From contig JAWKWE010000008.1 in the NCBI GenBank assembly GCA_041397645.1, forward strand, positions 1 through 64,000: a stretch of 64,000 nucleotides of DNA, read 5' to 3'. How positions within the stretch are numbered: position 1 is the stretch's first letter; every line of letters begins with the position of its first letter. Under the pieces are notes generated by a model. It had not been told where the DNA came from, made no database searches, and was given only the letters and a program-made list of their open reading frames with translations. The stretch comes from Hyphomicrobiaceae bacterium (GTDB lineage Bacteria; Pseudomonadota; Alphaproteobacteria; Rhizobiales; Hyphomicrobiaceae). Both the position numbers and the translations under genes were made by a program. Below, one piece after another: positions 8,596 through 16,318 of the stretch.

Positions 8596-9791
8596 CAGAC
8601 AACGGCCCAAGCGAGAGCGTCGGTCCCGTATCTGGACCACGGCCGTCACCTGCCGATCGCGCGCATGCCTTGCGTCTGGGTGCAGAGCGCCCAAGGATCA
8701 CGAGGCTTTCCCGAAGGGTGCTTGCCGGCGGCGCGGCCCTGGCTTTGCTGCTCATCTCTGGCGCGGCGCTGTGGGCGCTAAGGAATAACCATCAGCGCAA
8801 TCCGGCGCCGGACGAGCTCTACAGCACGAATCATCACAACATCGCAGATGGGCTCGCGACGTTGCCGAAGGACTATGCCGGGATCCCGCGCGATGTGCCG
8901 CCGCTTGGACCGCCTTTGCCTGGCGATTTAGGCCGTCCGATTGTTGCAGCGCAGACCCAGACCGGTCCCATAGCGGTCGATGCCGAGCAACAGCGCGTCA
9001 ACCAGGAAACGGAATCGGCGCGGACGAGCAAGCTGTTCGCTACCACGAATATCCGCCCGCCGTCCGCTACAACGGCATCGAATGACGCGCCCACCACCGA
9101 GACGACGTCGTCAGACGAAGCATTCGCTCAGAACGGCCAGGATCGAAAGATCGCCTTCGTGAATGCCTCGGTCGACAGACGCACAACGGGCCCGGATCGT
9201 CTGGCCAAACCAGCATCGCCCTTCGTGGTTCAGGCAGGGACCGTCATTCCAGCTGCCTTGCTGACCGGGATCCGCGCTGACCTGCCGGGCCAGATCACGG
9301 CACAAGTCACCGAGAACGTTTTCGATTCGCCGACCGGGCGGGTCCGACTCGTTCCGCAGGGCGCGCGACTGATCGGGACTTACGATAGCCGGGTCGTGTT
9401 TGGACAATCACGCGTGCTCCTGGTCTGGACCAGGTTGATCATGCCGAACGGCCGGTCCATTGTGCTCGAACGGCAGCCGGGAGCCGATGCCGCGGGCTAT
9501 TCCGGCCTTGAGGATGAGGTCGACAACCACTGGAAAGAGTTGTTGCGAGCAGCTGCGCTGTCAACGTTGCTCGCCGTCGGGACCGAGGTGAATTCGGGCA
9601 GCGACGTCAACAGCACGAACGGCGCCCTCATCCAGGCGTTGCGACGAGGAGCAGGCGATTCCGCCAGCCAAGTTGGGCAACAGCTCGTTCGGCGCAATCT
9701 CAATATCCAGCCGACGCTGACGATCCGGCCGGGATTTCCCGTTCGTGTGATAGTCAATCGCGATCTCGTGCTCGAACCCTACGGAGAATAG
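8592..9791 (+). CDS. trbI: TrbI, channel core protein (VirB10 type)
   Basis: The 399-residue protein has a short cytoplasmic N-terminus and one membrane helix near residues 43-63. A proline-rich linker follows, then the VirB10/TrbI domain (about 200-390) with GTVIPAALLTGIRADLPGQ and LVPQGARLIGTYDS. It spans both membranes and links TrbE energy use to the outer pore. It overlaps trbG by 4 bases. It is the last gene of the operon, and an intrinsic terminator lies 145 bases downstream. Confidence 0.96.
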   Translation: MTDNGPSESVGPVSGPRPSPADRAHALRLGAERPRITRLSRRVLAGGAALALLLISGAALWALRNNHQRNPAPDELYSTNHHNIADGLATLPKDYAGIPRDVPPLGPPLPGDLGRPIVAAQTQTGPIAVDAEQQRVNQETESARTSKLFATTNIRPPSATTASNDAPTTETTSSDEAFAQNGQDRKIAFVNASVDRRTTGPDRLAKPASPFVVQAGTVIPAALLTGIRADLPGQITAQVTENVFDSPTGRVRLVPQGARLIGTYDSRVVFGQSRVLLVWTRLIMPNGRSIVLERQPGADAAGYSGLEDEVDNHWKELLRAAALSTLLAVGTEVNSGSDVNSTNGALIQALRRGAGDSASQVGQQLVRRNLNIQPTLTIRPGFPVRVIVNRDLVLEPYGE

Positions 9792-9936
9792 CTTTCGGCC
9801 AATAGCCTAAGAAAGCTAGTTTATAAATTATGGATGAAAGTCTATTCCTCGCTTCTGCGAGCTATTAGCAAGATTCTCTGCAAAATACGACTGCATCGAG
9901 TACCCACTTTGGTCAAGTCTTCGAACAGCGCAGATT

Positions 9937-9972
9937 AACCAGACTGTTCCAGCTTACGACAGTCTGGTTTTT
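9937..9972 (+). terminator. Intrinsic terminator of the trb operon
   Basis: AACCAGACTGT at 9937-9947 pairs exactly with ACAGTCTGGTT at 9959-9969 (11 bp, 11-base loop). The stem runs into a T5 tract at 968-972 of this kilobase. It is oriented to end transcripts from trbI. Confidence 0.9.
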
Positions 9973-10006
9973 GACCCCGCCTACGCATTCAACCGCGTCA
10001 AGGCAC

Positions 10007-10037
10007 AAAAATCTCCCGCGATTGCTCGCGGGAGATT
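10007..10037 (-). terminator. Intrinsic terminator of the minus-strand binding-protein gene
   Basis: AATCTCCCGCGA at 10010-10021 pairs exactly with TCGCGGGAGATT at 10026-10037 (12 bp, 4-base loop). On the minus strand the stem is followed by a T-rich run (bases 10011 down to 10007). It ends transcription of the gene stopping at 10059 and faces the trb terminator. Confidence 0.92.
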
Positions 10038-10058
10038 CTTGCTTTGCGCGCCTGAGAT

Positions 10059-11288
10059 TCATTCGGAAGGCACATCGCCGTGAATGGTGTCGCCGAACAA
10101 TTCCCACTTCGTGCCCTTAAATCTCATTAGTTGAAGCGAACTGATCGGGGCAAAATCGGTCGGCCCGGTGTTGATCTTGACGCCCGGCAGCAGCGTGTCG
10201 GGCACGAAGTCCTTCAAATTCGCTGCCTGCTTCATGACATTGGCACGCGTGAGATCGTCGCCACACATCTCGAGTACCTTCGCCAAAGTCTGGGCAGCGC
10301 CATAACCATAGATGTGGCCGCTATCGGTCTTGTCAGCACCCGGCATGTATTTGTCGATGAACTCGGCCCATTTCTTCATGCCGGGATCGTTGGCCCATTG
10401 CGGATCGGTCGCGTCCTTTGCGTAGGCAGCTGAAATCACACCCTGTGCATTGTCAAAGCCGGCGGGTTGCATCACGCTACCTACCGAGGCCGAGACGTTG
10501 GTCATGATCTGCAGTGGCTTCCAGCCGATCTCAGACGTTTTCTTTATCGCTTGCGCTGCGAACTTCGGGGTCGTGTAGATCAGAAAAACGTCTGGGTTGG
10601 CGGCCTTGATCTTGACGATGTGGGAGTCGATCGTTGGTTCAGAAACTTCGTGACTCTCTTCCATGATGATATTGGCAGTCTTGGCGCCGAACCCATCCTT
10701 TGTGCCCTTGACATAATCTTTGCCGAAGTCGTCGTTCTGATAAAGGATGGCCACCTTCGCATTTGGCTTCTCCTTCATCAGATATTTGGCGTAGATGTGC
10801 GCCTCACTCTGGTAGGAAGGCTGCCAGCCCATCGTCCAGGGGAAATTCTTGGGATCGTTCCACTTGGTGGCACCCGTCGCAACGAACAGCTGCGGGACTT
10901 TCTTTGAGTTGAGATACTTCTGGACCGCTGTATTGGACGGCGTGCCGAGCGGGTTGAAGACGAGCAAGACTTCGTCGCTTTCGACGAGCTTGCGGACCTG
11001 CTCTACCGCCTTCGGAGGAGAGTATGCGTCGTCGTACGTTATGAAGTTGATCTTACGACCATTGATGCCACCGCGATCGTTGATCATCTTGAAGTAAGCT
11101 TCCTCAGTCTTGCCGATCACGCCATAGGCGGACGCCGGACCACTGTAGGGCATGATGTTGCCGATCTTGATTTCGGCGTCGGACGCGCCGGTATCGTATT
11201 TTTTTTGAGCGAGCGCGGCGGATGGCGAAACCGCCAGCATCGTCAAGGTAAGGGACGCTGCGGCGAATCTGTAGGTGACTGTCATCAT
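10059..11288 (-). CDS. Branched-chain-amino-acid-type ABC transporter binding protein
   Basis: This 409-residue protein has a signal peptide ending near ALAQ (about residue 27). A type I periplasmic binding fold follows, with IKIGNIMPYSGPASAYG and INGRKINFITYDDAYSP, typical of LivK/HAAT solute receptors. Related proteins bind amino acids, aromatic acids or other carboxylates, so the ligand cannot be named. No permease or ATPase gene adjoins it; the nearest liv genes are 9 kb away and have their own receptor. It may be an orphan receptor or share that transporter. It lies downstream of a hydrolase and a thioesterase on the same strand. Confidence 0.92.
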   Translation of the reverse strand: MMTVTYRFAAASLTLTMLAVSPSAALAQKKYDTGASDAEIKIGNIMPYSGPASAYGVIGKTEEAYFKMINDRGGINGRKINFITYDDAYSPPKAVEQVRKLVESDEVLLVFNPLGTPSNTAVQKYLNSKKVPQLFVATGATKWNDPKNFPWTMGWQPSYQSEAHIYAKYLMKEKPNAKVAILYQNDDFGKDYVKGTKDGFGAKTANIIMEESHEVSEPTIDSHIVKIKAANPDVFLIYTTPKFAAQAIKKTSEIGWKPLQIMTNVSASVGSVMQPAGFDNAQGVISAAYAKDATDPQWANDPGMKKWAEFIDKYMPGADKTDSGHIYGYGAAQTLAKVLEMCGDDLTRANVMKQAANLKDFVPDTLLPGVKINTGPTDFAPISSLQLMRFKGTKWELFGDTIHGDVPSE

Positions 11289-11390
11289 TCCATTCTCCCT
11301 TTGCTTTTTATGAATCAGTCCTTACGAGAATTCCCTTGTCGTGGACCAGTGACCGGCGCCTTGCTCGAGCTGAAACGGCTTGATGGCATC

Positions 11391-11807
11391 CTATTCGCAA
11401 ACATAGGCACCTCTCCCACTTGCCAGAAGGGCGCCGTCGGTACCGACAACACGTGTTTCAGCAACGCTGAATTGGCGCCCCATCTTTACCAATCGGCCAA
11501 TTGCGCGCAGCTGACCAGGTAACGCAGGTCGATGGAAATCGACGTGCAGATCGATTGTCGCGCGCGGTGTTCCTCCAGCTGCAAGGATGGTGTAGAGTCC
11601 AGTCAGGTCGATCAATGCGGAAAGAATACCGCCGTGCGCCGACGCGATCTTGGGATTGGATACAATCTCGTCTCGCCACGGCATTTCGAGTACGAGTTCG
11701 TTCATATTGGAATCAACCAGAGTCAGGCCGAGCCAGCGATGAAAGGGTGCGATCAGCAGACGTTCGCGTAGTTGCTCAATATCGTGTGGCTTCTTTTCTC
11801 GGCTCAC
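11391..11807 (-). CDS. PaaI-family hot-dog thioesterase
   Basis: The 138-residue protein is a single hot-dog domain with the signature SAHGGILSALIDLTG (about residues 56-70). In this family the HGG turn and the acidic residue bind and hydrolyse acyl-CoA thioesters. It probably releases a blocked or dead-end acyl-CoA during catabolism. Its ATG overlaps the stop of the upstream hydrolase (ATGA), so the two are coupled. The acyl group is not known. Confidence 0.9.
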   Translation of the reverse strand: MSREKKPHDIEQLRERLLIAPFHRWLGLTLVDSNMNELVLEMPWRDEIVSNPKIASAHGGILSALIDLTGLYTILAAGGTPRATIDLHVDFHRPALPGQLRAIGRLVKMGRQFSVAETRVVGTDGALLASGRGAYVCE

Positions 11808-12688
11808 GAGGCCACCTCCGCGACATGCCTTCGGATCAGGAATTCAACGATGGCCTGACCAAAAGCATCATTTTGATCCCCCACTACCATATGCGTGGCG
11901 TCGGCGATGTCGGTGTACTCGGCGTGAGGGACCAACCTCTTGAAATGCGCCACAGCCTCGGGAGACACGAGATCGCTGGAACCTCCCCGGATCAAGTGCA
12001 CGGGCAGGCGAAGCCTTTCGGCCGCAGCGTTGAGCGCAGCGTGCCGGCCATCGATCGCCGTCGAATCCGCTATCTGTGGTCGAATGATTCGATCGATGAA
12101 GGCGGGGTCCCAATGCCAGTAGTATCGTCCGTCTTCCTTGCGGCGAAGATAGGTTTGAAGTCCGGATGAAGCCTTGCGGGTTGGCCGATGCGGCAAATAA
12201 TTGGAGATCGCCTGCGCAGCCTCCTCCGGAGAGGCAAATCCTTCGCGCGCATGAGCTGCCATAAAGCCAACAATGCGCGCAACGCCTGCCGGCTCCATCT
12301 GTGGAGCGATGTCGACAAGGGTAAGAGACGCAAAGCTAAAGGGGCTCAGTTCGCCTTCCGCGAAAATGCCTGCCAGCCCCCCGAGCGAGGCCCCAATCAG
12401 CGCCGGCCTTCGACTGTTCGCGTTGGCGATAGCCGCAATATCGTTCGCAAAATCCCGGATGTCATAGGCTCCATCGTCGGCCCAGGCGCTATCGCCATGT
12501 CCGCGAAGGTCAATGGCAATTGATCGAAATCCATGCCTGGCCAGCAGTTGCGAGACAGCAAACCAACTCCGCCGTGTCTGGCCTCCGCCATGTGCCAGCA
12601 TAACCGGAAAGCCATTGTCTGGCCCCTCTATCGAGGCGGCAATTCGGTGGCCCCGGTGCCCAGCGAGTGTGATCGCGGGCTGCGTCAT
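11804..12688 (-). CDS. Alpha/beta hydrolase
   Basis: This 294-residue alpha/beta hydrolase has an oxyanion-region HGGGQ near residue 34. The nucleophile elbow GASLGG gives a Ser near residue 100, and a late DATHMV supplies the probable catalytic His. An acidic residue in GGSSDLVS is a candidate third member of the triad. The substrate could be an ester, lactone or ring-cleavage product. It is first in a minus-strand group with the thioesterase and the binding protein, which suggests a catabolic role. Confidence 0.9.
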   Translation of the reverse strand: MTQPAITLAGHRGHRIAASIEGPDNGFPVMLAHGGGQTRRSWFAVSQLLARHGFRSIAIDLRGHGDSAWADDGAYDIRDFANDIAAIANANSRRPALIGASLGGLAGIFAEGELSPFSFASLTLVDIAPQMEPAGVARIVGFMAAHAREGFASPEEAAQAISNYLPHRPTRKASSGLQTYLRRKEDGRYYWHWDPAFIDRIIRPQIADSTAIDGRHAALNAAAERLRLPVHLIRGGSSDLVSPEAVAHFKRLVPHAEYTDIADATHMVVGDQNDAFGQAIVEFLIRRHVAEVAS

Positions 12689-13380
12689 GCTTTCAATCCA
12701 GCGTGGGCGTTAGTGTCGATCGCCGTTGTGTGACAGGGTTTGAGGGACCGCGGCTTTGGCATTGGCGCTGTCGGGAATCCCGGGGCGGGATTGTCGAGGC
12801 AAGCATGTTCGTGGTCCAAACTCATGGCGCTCTGGCCGAACAATTGCGTGCGATTTTTCTGATGCATGGGAGTGCCGCGCCGATGTCGAACGGCTTCGGC
12901 GACACCTGGCCGATCAGGTTTTGGCCCTTGAAAGTCGTGGTCAGATCGAGAACCCAAATCAGCGAAGCCTTTTCAAAAAAACAGCAGCAGCACTGCAATG
13001 CTAAACGGTACGCCGACGACACCTACGACCATCGCCGCGACGACCATCGCGATCGTTGATGCCGAGCCCTTCTCGGCTTGCAGCTTCACCCGTGTTCGCC
13101 GCTGTCTCATTAGCTTGTGAACCGCCGAACGCATCTTACCCGCGCTTCAGGCATTCGAAGATGCGCCCTCCCTTTTTTTTCACGAATAGACCTATTCTTA
13201 TAAAGAAGCAAGCTTATGATAGCCTTGCACATGGAACTATATGTCGCGAGGGGAATCATGGTGCTTGAAAAACCAGGTGTGAGACCGCGAAAAGCTAAAA
13301 CTTGCGGGGAGCCAGCGTTGGGGATTGTTTGAAAAGACGTTTCGACGTAATTGCGGGATTTCGGCCCCGAGGAAAATGCC
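12689..13380. other. Mostly non-coding gap with a short inverted repeat
   Basis: No large gene is supported between the hydrolase and the PepSY gene. A short inverted repeat, GAATAG-AC-CTATTC, occupies 13184-13197 in an AT-rich patch near 13170-13220 that also has a run of T. This looks like a control region, but no clear promoter was assigned. One possible small membrane ORF on the minus strand is listed separately. Confidence 0.45.
12973..13110 (-). CDS. Possible 45-residue single-helix membrane protein
   Basis: The minus strand from an ATG at 13110 to TGA at 12975-12973 encodes 45 residues. The first 16 are strongly basic and polar. The rest (about residues 18-45) is one hydrophobic helix rich in valine, alanine, methionine and leucine, ending in two phenylalanines. 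No clear ribosome site precedes it. The sharp split into basic head and hydrophobic tail resembles small inner-membrane proteins, but chance cannot be excluded. I do not recognise a family. Confidence 0.3.
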   Translation of the reverse strand: MRQRRTRVKLQAEKGSASTIAMVVAAMVVGVVGVPFSIAVLLLFF

Positions 13381-13961
13381 ATGAGCATACGAGCATTTTG
13401 CTTGATCGGCCTTTTGATGCTTTCGCTGCTCTCGCCATCGGGAGCGGTGCTGCGGTCAAACGTCGCGGCTACTGAAAGCGGCCCCCCGATTACCGACGAT
13501 ACCGATCAAGGGGCTTCACGTGAACTTCAGTTCTTTCGTGAAGCCAAAGTTTCGTTGCGGAGGGCAATCAAAATCGCAGAGAGGCTGCATACCGGATCAA
13601 GGGCCTTCGATGTCAAATTCGATATCCTGGCTGATTCCGCGGTTTACTGGGTCAAGACCATGCGGAAACGCAGATTTGGGAGAATGCCATCGACGCAAAA
13701 ACGGGAAGTGTAGCGAGGAATGAAACTGTCTCCTCTCTGGAGGGCCGTAATGCTGACGACGGAAATAGATTGCCTGATCTGAAGAGCGTAGGGCAGGAAT
13801 TGTCGGATGCTGTCGCTATCGCAGAGAAGGTCACGAAAGGAAGTGCCATTAGCGCAGCTTTGATGAGCAGGAACGGCAGACTGAACTTCATAATCTTGAT
13901 CGTGAGCGGCGATCAGCTGAAGGAGGTCACCCTCGAGCCACCGAGAGTACGGCGTCCGTGA
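13381..13961 (+). pseudogene. PepSY-domain secreted protein, frameshifted
   Basis: The first reading frame begins at ATG 13381 (GAGGA upstream). It encodes a signal peptide and a PepSY-like segment with VSLRRAIKIAERL and DILADSAVYWVKTM, then stops at 13711-13713. A second frame continues the domain with IWENAIDAKTGSVARN, then a second PepSY-like repeat with LSDAVAIAEKVTKGSA, and ends at 13961. The two parts join if one base is restored near 13657-13670, where ACCAT may have been ACCCAT. PepSY proteins are periplasmic inhibitor-like domains. The break may be real decay or a read error. Confidence 0.75.
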
Positions 13962-14188
13962 TCATTTGCTGGCCACTGCAGCTGCGTGGTTCGGGTTCGG
14001 GTATAGAGGGGCCGGCTCGCCCTTCGGTTAAGGCCGCTTCAGAGTAGTTATCGGACCGAGCATGCAAACGCGTTGGCCCCGACTGCCTTTTCCCGCCTGC
14101 CTCGCCTTGGGTTAACCGGAACTGGTTTCTTCCTTGACGCGTTTTGGAAGCGTGCGGCACTCTTCGGCGACCGAATAGGAACCGAGCC

Positions 14189-14428
14189 ATGGACAGTGTC
14201 GGCAGTCGAATCAGGGATATCGTCAGCCGGCACCTTGGCGTGCCGCCGGAGAAGATCACCGAGTCTGCTCGGTTTATCGAGGATCTAGGCGCTGACAGTC
14301 TGGATACGCTTGAGCTGCTGATAATTTTTGAAGAGGCATTCGGCTGTGAGGTTCCCGACGAGGCTGCTGAATCTATCCATACTGTGGGAGATGCACAGAG
14401 ATATCTCGAAGCCAAGGTAAAAACGTAG
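14189..14428 (+). CDS. Stand-alone acyl carrier protein
   Basis: The 79-residue acidic protein has the phosphopantetheine site LGADSLDTLEL with Ser37, and an overall AcpP-like fold. The ATG at 14189 gives the usual length; an upstream in-frame ATG at 14144 would add 15 odd residues. It carries acyl groups as thioesters. No ketosynthase, fatty-acid or polyketide gene adjoins it, so it is probably a specialised or orphan carrier. It differs from housekeeping AcpP at several positions, such as a VGDAQRYLEAKVKT tail. Confidence 0.9.
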   Translation: MDSVGSRIRDIVSRHLGVPPEKITESARFIEDLGADSLDTLELLIIFEEAFGCEVPDEAAESIHTVGDAQRYLEAKVKT

Positions 14429-14620
14429 CCGAATTTCGGGGGGAGGGACAAGGGCGGCAGACGCGTGGCTGTACGCCAATATAGGTTCTGATTGCATTGC
14501 GAGCTTGTGGTGAGGCGCCCGCACTCGGAACGGGCCAAGAGCGACGCAAAGTCGGGTAAGCGCTGAGCAAAAGTTCCCCTCGGACGTCCGTTCCATCCTA
14601 CGAGAATCCGCAGCCGCGCC

Positions 14621-14648
14621 TTGACTATTACATAAGCTAGCTTATAAT
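14621..14648 (+). promoter_or_regulatory. marR-emrAB promoter with palindromic operator
   Basis: TTGACT at 14621-14626 and TATAAT at 14643-14648 are separated by 16 bases. A perfect 14-bp palindrome, ATAAGCTAGCTTAT, fills 14632-14645, covering the spacer and the start of the -10 box. MarR proteins usually bind such palindromes and repress their own operon, so this is the likely operator of the adjacent regulator. Confidence 0.8.
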
Positions 14649-14672
14649 ATCATTATGTTATTGGAGATGGAA

Positions 14673-15155
14673 ATGAGTCGCGCCTCTGTGGATCAGGATT
14701 TTTTGTTCACTCTCGCCGAACTGGCTCGAATGCTGCGTGTCTATGCCGACAAGGAAGCAGGGCGTTTTGGCATTACGCGCGCACAATGGGCGGTCTTGGC
14801 TAAAGTGGGGCGCAATGAGGGCATGAGCCAGGCTGAACTCGCTGAACAGATGGAGATGCAGCCGATTACGTTGACGCGGCTGGTCGACAGGTTGTGTGAG
14901 AACGATTGGATCGAGCGCCGCGGCGACGCCAATGACCGGCGCATCAATCGTCTTCATCTCTTGAAAGCCGGTCGCCAGTTGCTTGGCAAATTGGCCGGAC
15001 TGCGTTCGGAACTGACAACCACCGCGTTGAACGGCATTCCCCCGGCAGAGGCCTACCGCCTTCTCACACAACTCGAGGCAATCAAGGAAAACGTTCGTAA
15101 CGCGGTTCAGAATCCGGTCGAGGACGTGTCTCGGAAGGAACACCGTTATGGCTGA
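14673..15155 (+). CDS. MarR-family transcriptional regulator
   Basis: This 160-residue winged-helix repressor carries GITRAQWAVLAKVGR, a recognition helix in MSQAELAEQMEMQPITLTRLVDRL, and the wing motif RRGDANDRRINRLHL. The ATG at 14673 is chosen because GGAG lies 6 bases upstream. The in-frame ATG at 14655 would fall almost on the predicted transcription start. It overlaps the start of the efflux operon and probably represses it until a phenolic or other ligand binds. Confidence 0.9.
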   Translation: MSRASVDQDFLFTLAELARMLRVYADKEAGRFGITRAQWAVLAKVGRNEGMSQAELAEQMEMQPITLTRLVDRLCENDWIERRGDANDRRINRLHLLKAGRQLLGKLAGLRSELTTTALNGIPPAEAYRLLTQLEAIKENVRNAVQNPVEDVSRKEHRYG

Positions 15156-16314
15156 TCCCGTCCTGAAATTCCCTCCTGAGCACAAGGGCGAGCCGCCCGT
15201 TCCCGGCCGACAAAAGATTGCCGCTGAGCCGCGCCGGCGACTGATGGCGGGCTTGCGTCGTTATCGTCGCTTGCTGTTGCTCGTAGTCTTGCCGCTGGTC
15301 GCGGCGCTGGCCGGCGTTACATTCTATCTGAACGGCGGACGCTACGTCACCACGGACAATGCCTATGTCGGCGCGCAGAAAGTGCTGATAACGCCGGATG
15401 TTTCCGGCAAGATCGTCAGCGTTTCCGTGAAGGAAGGGCAGATTGTCACGCCCGGCGACACGCTGTTCCAGATTGATCCTGTGCCCTATCAGCTGGCGCT
15501 GGCACAGGCGCGCGCCAAGCTGGAGGACGCCAAGACCAACCATGCCAATCTCGTCGCCAATGTGAAGCTCTATTCGCAGACGCTCGAAATCGTCGGCGCT
15601 GGCATCGCTATCAAGCAGCGCGACGTCGAGCGCAAGTCGTCGCTCGTGAAAAACAATGTCGGATCACAGCTCGATCTCGACAACTCCATGACCGGGCTCG
15701 TGACCGCGCAGGCACAGCAGCAACTGGTCCGCCAGCAGCGCTCCAATGCACTTACCCAGTTGCTTGGTAATCCCGATTTGCCGCTGGAGGAGTTCCCCGC
15801 CTATTTGCAAGCCAAGGCGGCGCTCGACGATGCGCAGCGAAATCTCGACCTCACAACGGTTCGCGCGCCGATCAACGGGACGGCCACGCAAGTCGAGCAG
15901 ATCCAGCTCGGCCGCTACGTCACCGCGGGCACGCCCGTGTTTTCCGTGATGGACGCAGCCAACCCCTGGGTAGACGCAAATCCCAAGGAGAGCGACCTGA
16001 CCTACGTCGCGGTAGGCCAGCCCGTTTCGCTGGAGGTTGACGCCTTCCCCAACCATCTTTTTAAGGGAAAGGTCGGTTCTCTGTCGCCCGGAACCGGCGC
16101 TCAGTTCGCGATCCTCCCGCCGCAAAACGCGACCGGCAACTTCGTGAAGGTGGTTCAGCGCGTGCCGGTGCGCATCTATTTCGACAAGAGCGACCGCATG
16201 CTGCGCAAGCTGAAGGCTGGCATGAGCGTCTATGCCACCATCGACACCGGTCACAAGCGCACGCTGGCCGGTCTGCTCGGGCTCTCGGCAACAGCAAACC
16301 AGCACGAGGATTGA
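15148..16314 (+). CDS. emrA: EmrA-like periplasmic adaptor (HlyD family)
   Basis: The 388-residue membrane-fusion protein has one N-terminal helix near residues 42-62, preceded by arginines. The barrel-sandwich motif VTTDNAYVGAQKV follows, then a helical hairpin (about 115-225) and a C-terminal beta-barrel. It links an inner-membrane pump to an outer-membrane channel for drug or toxic acid export. It overlaps marR by 8 bases and lies 4 bases before the emrB start. No outer-membrane partner gene is present here. Confidence 0.93.
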   Translation: MADPVLKFPPEHKGEPPVPGRQKIAAEPRRRLMAGLRRYRRLLLLVVLPLVAALAGVTFYLNGGRYVTTDNAYVGAQKVLITPDVSGKIVSVSVKEGQIVTPGDTLFQIDPVPYQLALAQARAKLEDAKTNHANLVANVKLYSQTLEIVGAGIAIKQRDVERKSSLVKNNVGSQLDLDNSMTGLVTAQAQQQLVRQQRSNALTQLLGNPDLPLEEFPAYLQAKAALDDAQRNLDLTTVRAPINGTATQVEQIQLGRYVTAGTPVFSVMDAANPWVDANPKESDLTYVAVGQPVSLEVDAFPNHLFKGKVGSLSPGTGAQFAILPPQNATGNFVKVVQRVPVRIYFDKSDRMLRKLKAGMSVYATIDTGHKRTLAGLLGLSATANQHED

Positions 16315-16318
16315 CGTC

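Noticed and set aside
9792..9936. Possible tRNA or attachment site after trbI
   Set aside because: Bases near 9875-9925 look tRNA-like in places, but no cloverleaf could be drawn and no repeat of it was found in the window.
13184..13197. GAATAG-AC-CTATTC inverted repeat as an operator
   Set aside because: The arms are only 6 bp and no promoter or regulator can be tied to it; noted only within the gap entry.
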